In this document: one piece after another, positions 1-5,020 of the stretch
How the letters are laid out: the number at the start of each line of letters is the position of its first letter
How positions within the stretch are numbered: the first letter of the stretch is position 1
NCBI GenBank assembly: GCA_020720705.1
Contig: DYOJ01000228.1
Span: 1-5,020, forward strand
DNA from: Acetofilamentum sp.
GTDB lineage: Bacteria > Bacteroidota > Bacteroidia > Bacteroidales > JAADGE01
Reading direction: 5' to 3'
Length of the DNA: 5,020 nucleotides
Notes under the pieces: model-generated
The model's input: the letters and a program-made list of their open reading frames with translations, nothing else
Databases searched by the model: none
Told to the model about the DNA's origin: nothing
Position numbers and translations under genes: made by a program

Positions 1-1113
1 TATTTCCCTAAAAACAAATCGGGACGCTTGCGCGTAAAACGTTATCTTGGAAAAAGTAAAGGTGTTTTACTCGGTAATTTATGGAAAGATAAAGATGTTT
101 ACGCTCTGACCGACCAAGAATTTGATATGATATTTAATTCGACTGAAATTGGAAATATTTGGGATGATATACAAAATGTTCAAGGTTCATCCAAAGAAAA
201 AATAGGTTATCCGACTCAAAAACCCGAAAAATTATTAGAACGTATTATTGAAATGGCATCCAACAAAGGCGACACGGTTCTGGACCCGTTTGTGGGAGGC
301 GGCACAACTATTGCGGTTGCCGACCACTTGGAACGCAACTGGCTGGGCATAGACCAAAGCGTGCAAGCCGTGAAAGTTACGGAAATGCGCCTGCAAAACC
401 AACGCAATTTGTTTTCGCAACCTTTTGTGGTGCAACTCCATAAATACGATTACGACACACTGCGCAACAAACAGGCTTTTGAATTTGAAACTTGGATTGT
501 GGAACAATACGGCGGAATGCCAAACACAAAACAACGCAACGATTTGGGTTTGGACGGACGCACGAAAGACAACACACCGATACAAGTAAAACGCTCCGAC
601 AATATCGGACGAAATGTGATTGATAATTTCAAATCGGCTTGCGAACGTTACGATAAAACATTGTACGAAAAGAACAAAACGGAAAATACGCCGGTTGGCA
701 TTATCATTGCATTCAGTTTTGGCAAGGGTGCCGTGCAGGAAGTGGCACGCCTCAAAAATCAAGAAAACGTTAAAATTGAATTGGTAACTGTGGAAACCAT
801 TGTGCCGATAGCCAAGAAACCTACATTAACGGTCAAGTTCAACGATTTGGGCGTTGACAAAAAAGGTATGCGCGAGATAGAGTTCACCGCAACAGCCGAA
901 AGCGAAAGCGGCATCGAGTTCTTTGCATGGGATTGGAACTTTAACGAAGAAAAAGGCTTTAACGCCGAAATCCTTTTGGACAAAGACGGCAAACAGGCGT
1001 ATAAATTCAAACCCGGCTCCTACTCTATTGCCGTTAAAGTGATTGATAATGAGGGTTTGGAGAATTTGGAAATTATTCGATTGAAAATAAACGGGGTAGT
1101 TGAGGTGAAGTAA
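1..1113 (+). CDS. DNA methyltransferase fused to Mrr-like nuclease and PKD-like domain (5' end outside window)
   Basis: The frame is open from base 1, so the gene begins upstream; the TTG at 28 is not a credible start. Numbering from the first codon of the window, residues 70-79 (YPTQKPEKLL) and 92-103 (TVLDPFVGGGTT) are the motif X and AdoMet-binding motif I region of N6-adenine/N4-cytosine methyltransferases. Motif I lying C-terminal means the catalytic DPPY-type motif should be upstream of the window. Residues ~160-270 resemble an Mrr-type PD-(D/E)xK nuclease domain: FETWIVEQYGG, then D181-LGLD185-G and PIQ195-V-K197, giving the D...QxK catalytic set. Residues ~280-365 look like a PKD-type beta-sandwich (WDWNF at 310-314, GSY at 339-341, VIDNEG at 347-352). 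I infer one polypeptide able both to modify and to cut DNA. Target sequence is unknown. An orphan methylase with a degenerate nuclease is the alternative. The next gene starts 74 bp downstream on the same strand. Confidence 0.9.
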   Translation, partial: YFPKNKSGRLRVKRYLGKSKGVLLGNLWKDKDVYALTDQEFDMIFNSTEIGNIWDDIQNVQGSSKEKIGYPTQKPEKLLERIIEMASNKGDTVLDPFVGGGTTIAVADHLERNWLGIDQSVQAVKVTEMRLQNQRNLFSQPFVVQLHKYDYDTLRNKQAFEFETWIVEQYGGMPNTKQRNDLGLDGRTKDNTPIQVKRSDNIGRNVIDNFKSACERYDKTLYEKNKTENTPVGIIIAFSFGKGAVQEVARLKNQENVKIELVTVETIVPIAKKPTLTVKFNDLGVDKKGMREIEFTATAESESGIEFFAWDWNFNEEKGFNAEILLDKDGKQAYKFKPGSYSIAVKVIDNEGLENLEIIRLKINGVVEVK

Positions 1114-1187
1114 GTGTGTTGAAAGAATCTATCTCGGCAACGAATAGCTGCGCAACAATGTAAAATTTGAAACAAAATATAAATAAG

Positions 1188-2321
1188 ATGATAACCAATA
1201 TAGAAATAAAGAATTTCAAATCGCTTCAACATGTCAATTTGGAATTGAGGAATTTAAACCTTTTAACAGGCTTGAACGGTTCGGGTAAGAGTTCACTCAT
1301 TCAGACCTTACTTTTGCTTAGGCAAAGCAAGCATGAGTTAATACAACAACATATACTTCGCACCACTGTATCTTATGCTTATGAATTATGCAATGTAGGT
1401 GTGGTAAAAGATATTTACACCAGCGGTTGTAAGGAACAACTTATGTATTTCCGTTTGAAATTCGCCGGTGATTCAAAAGCAAATTTTGATTTTAAGGTTA
1501 CAAACCCCATCGGTAATTCAGATTATCTGGAATGTGCCGATACGTATACCGCCTTAGAATTTGAGAATTATGCTTTATTTAATCAAAAATTTCAATATTT
1601 AAAAACCGAGCGCATATCGCCCAAAGATTATTATCCTGCATCTGTTGAAAACGCTATAAAACATCAATCACTCGGTAATTCCGGCGAACATACCGTATTC
1701 TATTTAGAAACGTATGGTAAAGCAAAACAAGTGAACGAAATAATGTTAAACAAAAAACAGCCGGAAAACAAATTGCTAATCACTCAAACAGAGGCATGGC
1801 TGTCTGAAATATCGCCGAATACCAGAATTTTTACAGAACTCCTGAGCAGCGGACAAGAAGTTGAATTGAAGTTTGCGCATAACAATTATTCGTATAAACC
1901 TAAAAATGTGGGTTTCGGACTAAGTTATGTTCTGCCCGTAATCGTTTCATTGCTTACAGCCGAGGAAGGTAAATTAATTATCATCGAAAACCCGGAATCA
2001 CACATTCATCCAAAAGGACAAACCGAACTGGGTAAACTAATTGCACTTGCAGCACAAACCGGATCTCAAATAATTGTAGAAACACATAGCGACCATATCC
2101 TGAACGGAATCCGCATTGCTTGTAAAGAGAATCTCATAGATACGAATAACGTTATTTCATACTATTTTAACAGAAATTTGGATACTAACAATTCGGAAAT
2201 AACACCAATCGTGATAGATAAAAACGGCAAACTGTGGCGAAAAACCAACGAAGGCAAAAACACACAGATACCCAAAGGTTTTTTTGATGAATGGACAGAT
2301 TCTATGCTAAAATTGTTCTGA
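1188..2321 (+). CDS. OLD/ABC-like AAA ATPase with DUF3696-type C-terminus
   Basis: This 377-residue predicted cytoplasmic ATPase opens with the IEIKNFKSL strand usual in OLD/RecF/SMC-like ATPases. Walker A is G28-LNGSGKS-S35. A signature-like motif, GFGLSY, is at 242-247. Walker B, LIIIENPESHIHP, has E267 where most ABC ATPases have Asp, and the H/D-loop region VETHSDH is at 297-303. The ENPExHxHP form together with the C-terminal GFFDEW (364-369) is what I know from DUF3696 ATPases. The ATG at 1188 is chosen because it places the conserved strand at the N-terminus; the in-frame TTG at 1167 would add only an unconserved lysine/asparagine-rich stretch. The next gene starts 1 bp after its stop, so the two are almost certainly translationally coupled. 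ATPases of this broad class act with a separate effector in phage-defence systems such as Septu and PARIS. A sensor or restraint role here is inference; the family call is firm. Confidence 0.92.
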   Translation: MITNIEIKNFKSLQHVNLELRNLNLLTGLNGSGKSSLIQTLLLLRQSKHELIQQHILRTTVSYAYELCNVGVVKDIYTSGCKEQLMYFRLKFAGDSKANFDFKVTNPIGNSDYLECADTYTALEFENYALFNQKFQYLKTERISPKDYYPASVENAIKHQSLGNSGEHTVFYLETYGKAKQVNEIMLNKKQPENKLLITQTEAWLSEISPNTRIFTELLSSGQEVELKFAHNNYSYKPKNVGFGLSYVLPVIVSLLTAEEGKLIIIENPESHIHPKGQTELGKLIALAAQTGSQIIVETHSDHILNGIRIACKENLIDTNNVISYYFNRNLDTNNSEITPIVIDKNGKLWRKTNEGKNTQIPKGFFDEWTDSMLKLF

Positions 2322-2322
2322 T

Positions 2323-3288
2323 ATGGAATTTTATTTTAATGAACTATCGCTTAATCAGACCGATGATAGTGAAAAAGCAAAAACTTGGTTTAAAGAGCTT
2401 GCCCTAACGGGTAGGCTATTAAAACAAATTGTAGAATCTTTTGACGGAAACCGATTTGTATTCAGGAGAAGTGAAAACTTCGGAACATGTAACGTAACTG
2501 AGAGCTTAAATGTGATTGAGTTTATTCAATTTGAATATGGTTTCAGCGACCCGATTTCAATATTTCTTCTGGGAATATTTGACTCACCTTACATTGACAG
2601 CGACGATCCCGATTGTTCCGCTTATGAATATACAAACTTGGTTTATGAAGATAATGAGTACTCCGCAACCGGATTAGCGGCTGCGTATCTTAAAGATTCA
2701 ATTGCGTTAAGTTTGAACACTAACGAGAAATGGAATAACTGCAACCTAAATATCACTGTTAGAAGATTTGATGAAAACAATACTGAAATTGTTGAAAACC
2801 AAACCGTCCGACATATAAGTGTAAAGAATCACATAAAAGACTGTCATTTACCTTATTTAGCAGATAAATTGTTTGATTTTGAGCATCATAAACCAAGATT
2901 TGATTTTAACACCCGAACACAAACCATTTTACCCTTAAAAGAGATATATGGTTTATACTTAGGGTTTGAAACGGAAAACAAATGGGCAGAATTTTACCGC
3001 AATCTGGCACGTATGGAACAGAATGAACGAGTTGCAAAGATAAGAGAAATCGCACGTATGATTGCCGGTGTTCAAAAATGGGGTGAAGTTACAGGGAATT
3101 TAAAAAACAGAAATGAAGACAGAGAGCTGTTTTATATCCCTAATTCAGAGTTTATTGCGTCCATAGATATTCGGCATGGCGATTTTGAAATATTAAAACA
3201 TCAAAACCCTCCAAATCATTATGGCTCAATATCTTTTGACGGCAGCAGATTCAAACCTGCATCGAATGATCATTCAATAAACGTATAA
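2323..3288 (+). CDS. ATPase-coupled effector candidate with C-terminal colicin E3-like rRNase domain
   Basis: This 321-residue protein has no signal peptide or membrane segment. Residues 1-~270 are unrecognised: FNELSL at the start, acidic and aromatic-rich to ~110, and a charged helical stretch around 220-265. Residues ~277-321 match the end of the colicin E3 catalytic domain. D282-IR-H285-GDF-E289 has the same spacing as colicin E3 D510-SQ-H513-GEL-E517, the catalytic trio of that 16S rRNA nuclease. H299-Y-G301-S corresponds to H526-L-G528-S, followed by a glycine, a KP and a terminal isoleucine in the same order. Colicin E3's Arg545 aligns with His317 or Ser318, so that residue is not conserved; R309 or K311 might replace it. 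The start 1 bp after the ATPase stop implies co-expression and probably a complex. I infer a translation-arresting effector held inactive by its partner. The gene call is secure; the toxin-domain assignment rests on a short alignment made from memory. Confidence 0.85.
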   Translation: MEFYFNELSLNQTDDSEKAKTWFKELALTGRLLKQIVESFDGNRFVFRRSENFGTCNVTESLNVIEFIQFEYGFSDPISIFLLGIFDSPYIDSDDPDCSAYEYTNLVYEDNEYSATGLAAAYLKDSIALSLNTNEKWNNCNLNITVRRFDENNTEIVENQTVRHISVKNHIKDCHLPYLADKLFDFEHHKPRFDFNTRTQTILPLKEIYGLYLGFETENKWAEFYRNLARMEQNERVAKIREIARMIAGVQKWGEVTGNLKNRNEDRELFYIPNSEFIASIDIRHGDFEILKHQNPPNHYGSISFDGSRFKPASNDHSINV

Positions 3289-3296
3289 GAAATCGT

Positions 3297-3665
3297 ATGC
3301 GACTGTTAATAACCTTTGCGGTAACACTTATTTTTGTTTTACTCTGGGCAAAGTTATTTAACAGAAGTCTTAATCGACTGTACGCAAGGCGTGTAGGGCT
3401 GTTCTTTTTTGTCGTAGTCAGCGTTGTTACTGCAACCGGAGCATTGGTCTATTTGTTTTTGGAAGAGCTTTTTTCTGTTACATTATTTGTTTTATTTGCT
3501 TCGGCATTACTATTTTATATACTTTATTTGTTTGCACTTATGTTCTCGAAAAAACGTAAAAGCAACAAAGATGACTATCTCTATGGAGGCACGGATTATG
3601 GTCATTACCAAGAACAAAGAGAGAAGCGAGAGCAAAACGAAGATTCAGACGACAGCACAGAATAA
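3297..3665 (+). CDS. Small membrane protein, three predicted helices, unknown function
   Basis: This 122-residue protein is not recognised. Hydrophobic segments at about 3-18, 33-55 and 58-83 should span the inner membrane. They are separated by a basic loop (K19, R23, R27, R31, R32) and followed by a cluster KKRK at 85-88 and a very polar, acidic tail to the end (many D, E, Q and R; YGGTDYGHY around 94-103). The positive-inside rule puts the first loop and the tail in the cytoplasm only if segments 2 and 3 form a hairpin, which is plausible given the two-residue EE turn between them. It follows the effector gene by 8 bp on the same strand, so it is probably in the same transcript. It could be a membrane partner of the defence pair, an immunity-type factor, or an unrelated passenger; the sequence does not decide. 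It ends 12 bp before a convergent gene. Confidence 0.72.
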   Translation: MRLLITFAVTLIFVLLWAKLFNRSLNRLYARRVGLFFFVVVSVVTATGALVYLFLEELFSVTLFVLFASALLFYILYLFALMFSKKRKSNKDDYLYGGTDYGHYQEQREKREQNEDSDDSTE

Positions 3666-3677
3666 ATGACAAAAATA

Positions 3678-4469
3678 TTATTGGTTTGTCCTCACCAATT
3701 CATTCAGCGAAATACCGTTCGGAAATAGCAACGTATCAATAACAGAAAACGATTTTGATTCAAACGTAAACGGAAAGGTGTCATATCCGGTTTCGGTATC
3801 CTCGAGGGTTTCATCGTAATGGGATGCGTCCCAATCCGGCATTGCGTTTTTAGTATCAATTTCAAAATACAATCTGAAATAATGATTTAATACAAACGGA
3901 ACGGCGTAATTGTCCTCATGTTTGATATACCAAATTAACTGGTTGTCGCAATCTGCCATGCCACATGTACAAATCGTATTCCGGTCGAAGTAATTGTGCG
4001 CGTCCGGTATAGCTTCAAACAAACGTGTGCCGATACCAAACTCGCGGAAAATCGTGGTCTTATGAAATGTGTTCTGTTTTATCCAATATTCCAAAATCGT
4101 GCGAGAATCGAAACATTCCTCAATAACCAATTGAGAGTCCTCAGGACGTTCTTCAACAATAACTTTCATAAACATAAACAAATCAAGCAGTTGCTCGAAA
4201 GGTGTTACCGTTGCCTCCGCCATTTTATCTTCGTTGGAGTAATAACCGTTTTGTCTGAAATAGTGAGATTCGCCAACCCATGTTACCATTGTATCAAATT
4301 CCGGCGGAACAATGCAAATAAACGGATGTTCCTTTACGGTTGTAAAAAAATCGGTATTTGGGTAGAACAATTCGATACGGATACCTCTACTGAATGTCGG
4401 GTATTTTTTCAGATTTTCAGGGTAAAGTAGTCTGAAATGTTTTAGTGTGCGATAATCTGTTTGTGCCAT
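3678..4469 (-). CDS. Hypothetical protein with CxCGx4C motif
   Basis: This 263-residue protein matches no family I recognise. It is rich in aromatic residues throughout, lacks a signal peptide or membrane helix, and is probably cytoplasmic. A cysteine cluster, C167-T-C169-G-M-A-D-C174, could bind a metal, although I see no second Cys/His pair close by. There is a hydrophobic helical stretch, LLDLFMFMKVIVEE, near residue 94, and an acidic segment of D, E and T around 217-233. The ATG at 4469 is preferred to the in-frame TTG at 4487, because the promoter match just upstream predicts transcription starting near 4486, leaving a leader of about 17 bases for the ATG and none for the TTG. The gene is convergent with the membrane-protein gene and has its own promoter, so it is not part of the plus-strand defence cluster. 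It might still be linked accessory cargo. Confidence 0.78.
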   Translation of the reverse strand: MAQTDYRTLKHFRLLYPENLKKYPTFSRGIRIELFYPNTDFFTTVKEHPFICIVPPEFDTMVTWVGESHYFRQNGYYSNEDKMAEATVTPFEQLLDLFMFMKVIVEERPEDSQLVIEECFDSRTILEYWIKQNTFHKTTIFREFGIGTRLFEAIPDAHNYFDRNTICTCGMADCDNQLIWYIKHEDNYAVPFVLNHYFRLYFEIDTKNAMPDWDASHYDETLEDTETGYDTFPFTFESKSFSVIDTLLFPNGISLNELVRTNQ

Positions 4470-4491
4470 ATTTTCTGTTTGAGTCAAGTAT

Positions 4492-4523
4492 CAAATTTAG
4501 GTCGTTTTAGAACCACCGGCAAA
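4492..4523 (-). promoter_or_regulatory. Bacteroidetes-type promoter for the CxCGx4C gene
   Basis: Read on the minus strand, TTTG (4523-4520) is followed after 20 bases by TAAATTTG (4499-4492). This fits the Bacteroidetes housekeeping consensus of a -33 TTTG and a -7 TAnnTTTG exactly. The predicted start near 4486 leaves a short A-rich leader before the ATG at 4469. This element helps fix both the start codon and the host phylum. Confidence 0.7.
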
Positions 4524-4540
4524 CGGTGCGCTATTTTACA

Positions 4541-4600
4541 CTATAAAAATAAAAACAGATTACAGTTCAGACACGGGTGTTCAACGCCGGTATTAACCAT
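4541..4600 (-). other. Possible micropeptide ORF 2 (19 aa, GVEHP)
   Basis: The ATG at 4600 opens 19 codons ending in TAG. The product starts MVNTGVEHP, has Cys10 and Cys13, and ends LFLFL. It shares M-x3-G-[IV]-E-H-P-x5-LFL with the ORF at 4644-4721. Its last codons are the T-rich tract that would otherwise be read as a terminator, so the terminator and peptide readings conflict. There is no Shine-Dalgarno site, which is not unusual in this phylum. Confidence 0.2.
4545..4564 (-). terminator. Possible intrinsic terminator of the small-RNA segment
   Basis: Minus-strand TTTTTATTTTT (4555-4545) follows TGTAATCTG (4564-4556). TGTAAT pairs with ATTACA (4628-4623) and AATCTG with CAGATT (4668-4663). 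The stem is weak and long-range rather than a compact GC hairpin, so termination is only plausible. Confidence 0.35.
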
Positions 4601-4614
4601 AACCTGTCTTGTAG
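4551..4614 (-). repeat. Imperfect repeat unit 2 (TTGAACAyCCG core)
   Basis: This is the second, same-orientation unit: AAGAC, then an ATG, then the core GTTGAACACCCG, then ATCTGTTTTT. On the plus strand the core forms GGTG-TTCAA-CGCC (4576-4588), which replaces the different stem bases of unit 1 with another pairing set. This hints at conserved shape as well as sequence. Confidence 0.5.
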
Positions 4615-4643
4615 AAGCAGATTGTAATGGATAATAAAGGCTA

Positions 4644-4721
4644 TCAGCCCGGCCCCTTAAACAATCTGTTTAGAAAAAGACTATAACTACCACCCGGATG
4701 TTCAATCCCTATAATAATCAT
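4644..4721 (-). other. Possible micropeptide ORF 1 (25 aa, GIEHP)
   Basis: The ATG at 4721 lies about ten bases after the predicted transcript start and opens 25 codons ending in TGA. The product begins MIIIGIEHP and has LFL at residues 15-17. It aligns without gaps over its first 17 codons to the ORF at 4541-4600: M1, G5, E7, H8, P9 and L15-F16-L17 are identical and I6 is V. Within the core, the G5 and H8 codons differ only at the third base. That is what peptide-level selection would leave, but the pair could equally be a translated reading of a structured repeat. Confidence 0.2.
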
Positions 4722-4731
4722 GTCTGTTTTC
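4674..4731 (-). repeat. Imperfect repeat unit 1 (TTGAACAyCCG core)
   Basis: On the minus strand this unit runs from an A-rich stretch with AGAC, through ATG and a G-rich spacer, to the core ATTGAACATCCG, and ends near GTCTTTTT. It aligns with the unit at 4551-4614 over most of its length, with small gaps. On the plus strand the core makes a small hairpin, GGAT-GTTCA-ATCC (4696-4708). Confidence 0.5.
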
Positions 4732-4736
4732 TAATG

Positions 4737-4768
4737 CAAATATACGTCAAAAATGAATACACCGCATA
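4737..4768 (-). promoter_or_regulatory. Bacteroidetes-type promoter for the repeat/small-RNA segment
   Basis: On the minus strand TATATTTG (4744-4737) matches TAnnTTTG fully. Twenty bases upstream lies TATG (4768-4765), three of four to the -33 TTTG, at the same spacing as the better promoter at 4492-4523. The predicted start near 4731 falls at the edge of the paired region. Confidence 0.45.
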
Positions 4769-4775
4769 TATCCAT

Positions 4776-4798
4776 CGTAGATATTTTCTACGTTTTAT
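4776..4798 (+). terminator. Weak hairpin with short T-run
   Basis: CGTAGA (4776-4781) and TCTACG (4787-4792) form a perfect 6-bp stem with a TATTT loop, followed by TTTTAT. It is AT-rich with only four T's, and no plus-strand gene clearly leads into it. It could end a plus-strand transcript or be chance. Confidence 0.25.
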
Positions 4799-5020
4799 CA
4801 GGCGGCGCGTGGACGAGATTGTATTTTATACTTTTGTAGATACACTTTAAAATAAAGAAGATTAACCCTCGCCTCCGGTAATCAATCCGGAACAGTATTT
4901 AACCTCCTATACCAATTACGAAATTACAACATATTTTTAATCCGAGCAATATTTGTGCAAAAAAATTCATGGGGTAAGTAAAATAAAAAAATCTTAACGA
5001 TACTCTCTCCTGTTCCAACA
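4797..5020. other. Non-coding stretch to the right edge
   Basis: I see no convincing gene, tRNA or insertion-sequence end here. It contains a short GC-rich patch at 4800-4815, a TCCGG pair around 4875-4891 and A-rich runs near 4960-4990. It is probably intergenic sequence before a gene outside the window. Confidence 0.5.
4829..4836 (+). promoter_or_regulatory. Isolated -7 promoter match
   Basis: TACTTTTG fits the Bacteroidetes -7 TAnnTTTG, but the expected -33 position near 4805-4809 is GC-rich with no TTTG. If used, it would transcribe toward a gene beyond the right edge. No start codon with a useful open frame follows inside the window. Confidence 0.22.

Larger units (their letters stand above)
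4545..4731 (-). ncRNA. Candidate structured small RNA (~187 nt)
   Basis: The stretch is bounded upstream by a Bacteroidetes -7 match and downstream by TTTTTATTTTT on the minus strand. The predicted 5' end AAAACAGA (4730-4723) is complementary to TCTGTTTT near the 3' end (4559-4552). Further nested pairs are CGGGTG (4696-4691) with CACCCG (4579-4574), and CAGATTGT (4668-4661) with ACAATCTG (4625-4618), enclosing the hairpin GGCT-GAT-AGCC. Together these give a long rod with an open central region, reminiscent of 6S-type RNAs. Competing local hairpins also exist, for example TTAGAAAA (4734-4727 on the complementary side) closing a 12-bp stem with 4670-4681. Some stems gain G-U pairs only on the plus strand, so the transcribed strand is not certain. 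Alternatives are a dispersed repeat pair or micropeptide genes. Confidence 0.42.

Noticed and set aside
235..762. Long minus-strand open frame inside the methyltransferase gene
   Set aside because: It lies opposite clear methyltransferase and nuclease motifs; its composition is that of an antisense shadow.
1167..1187. Upstream TTG start for the ATPase gene, and TAAAATTTG as its promoter
   Set aside because: The extra seven codons are unconserved in character and the ATG at 1188 fits the family N-terminus. The box has one base too many between TA and TTTG, and no -33 partner at a proper distance.
3297..3665. Calling the small membrane protein a colicin-type immunity protein
   Set aside because: Known E3 immunity proteins are soluble; only proximity supports the idea.
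3996..4430. 144-codon plus-strand open frame antisense to the hypothetical gene
   Set aside because: It is a basic, cysteine- and phenylalanine-rich low-quality product with no motif. The opposite strand has the better protein and a promoter.
4470..4487. TTG start at 4487 for the minus-strand hypothetical gene
   Set aside because: It would coincide with the predicted transcription start; the ATG at 4469 leaves a normal short leader.
4627..4686. 19-codon plus-strand ORF (starts MDNKGYQPG)
   Set aside because: It has no paired copy, no promoter and no RBS, and lies opposite the more convincing minus-strand signals.
4556..4737. Integron attC site, tRNA, CRISPR or retron RNA
   Set aside because: There are no GTTRRRY/RYYYAAC core pair, no cloverleaf or acceptor stem, no regular spaced repeats, and no reverse transcriptase gene nearby.
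4868..4895. Possible third, decayed copy of the TTGAACA unit on the minus strand (GGATTGATTACCGG)
   Set aside because: The match is short, needs gaps, and the equivalent frame has a stop where the ATG should be.

Overview
The window looks like an accessory (defence-type) region from a member of the Bacteroidota, probably Bacteroidales. The DNA is AT-rich, starts have A-rich leaders rather than strong Shine-Dalgarno sites, and the best promoter matches follow the Bacteroidetes pattern TTTG-N20-TAnnTTTG. No database search was possible, so all family calls rest on motifs read by eye.

Layout. (1) 1-1113, +: the 3' part of a modification-methyltransferase gene fused to an Mrr-like nuclease domain and a PKD-like tail, so probably one half or all of a restriction-modification enzyme. 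(2) 1188-3288, +: a tightly coupled gene pair, 1 bp apart. The first encodes an OLD/ABC-like ATPase with a DUF3696-type C-terminus. The second encodes a 321-residue protein whose last ~45 residues carry the D-x2-H-x3-E active-site signature and downstream H-x-G of colicin E3-type 16S rRNA ribonucleases. (3) 3297-3665, +: a small three-helix membrane protein 8 bp behind the pair. (4) 3678-4469, -: a convergent, unrecognised 263-residue protein with a CxCGx4C motif and a near-perfect Bacteroidetes promoter. (5) 4500-5020: no conventional gene. Its first half holds two related ~60-bp units with paired segments, a promoter match on one side and a T-rich tract on the other. It may be a structured small RNA, a dispersed repeat pair, or two micropeptide genes sharing M-x3-G-[IV]-E-H-P-x5-LFL.

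Working model (inference): the methyltransferase-nuclease is a first line against foreign DNA. The ATPase-effector pair is a second, abortive-infection-like layer in which the ATPase restrains or senses and the colicin-E3-like domain stops translation by cutting the ribosome's decoding centre. The ATPase + E3-like ribonuclease pair is the best candidate here for an undescribed system.
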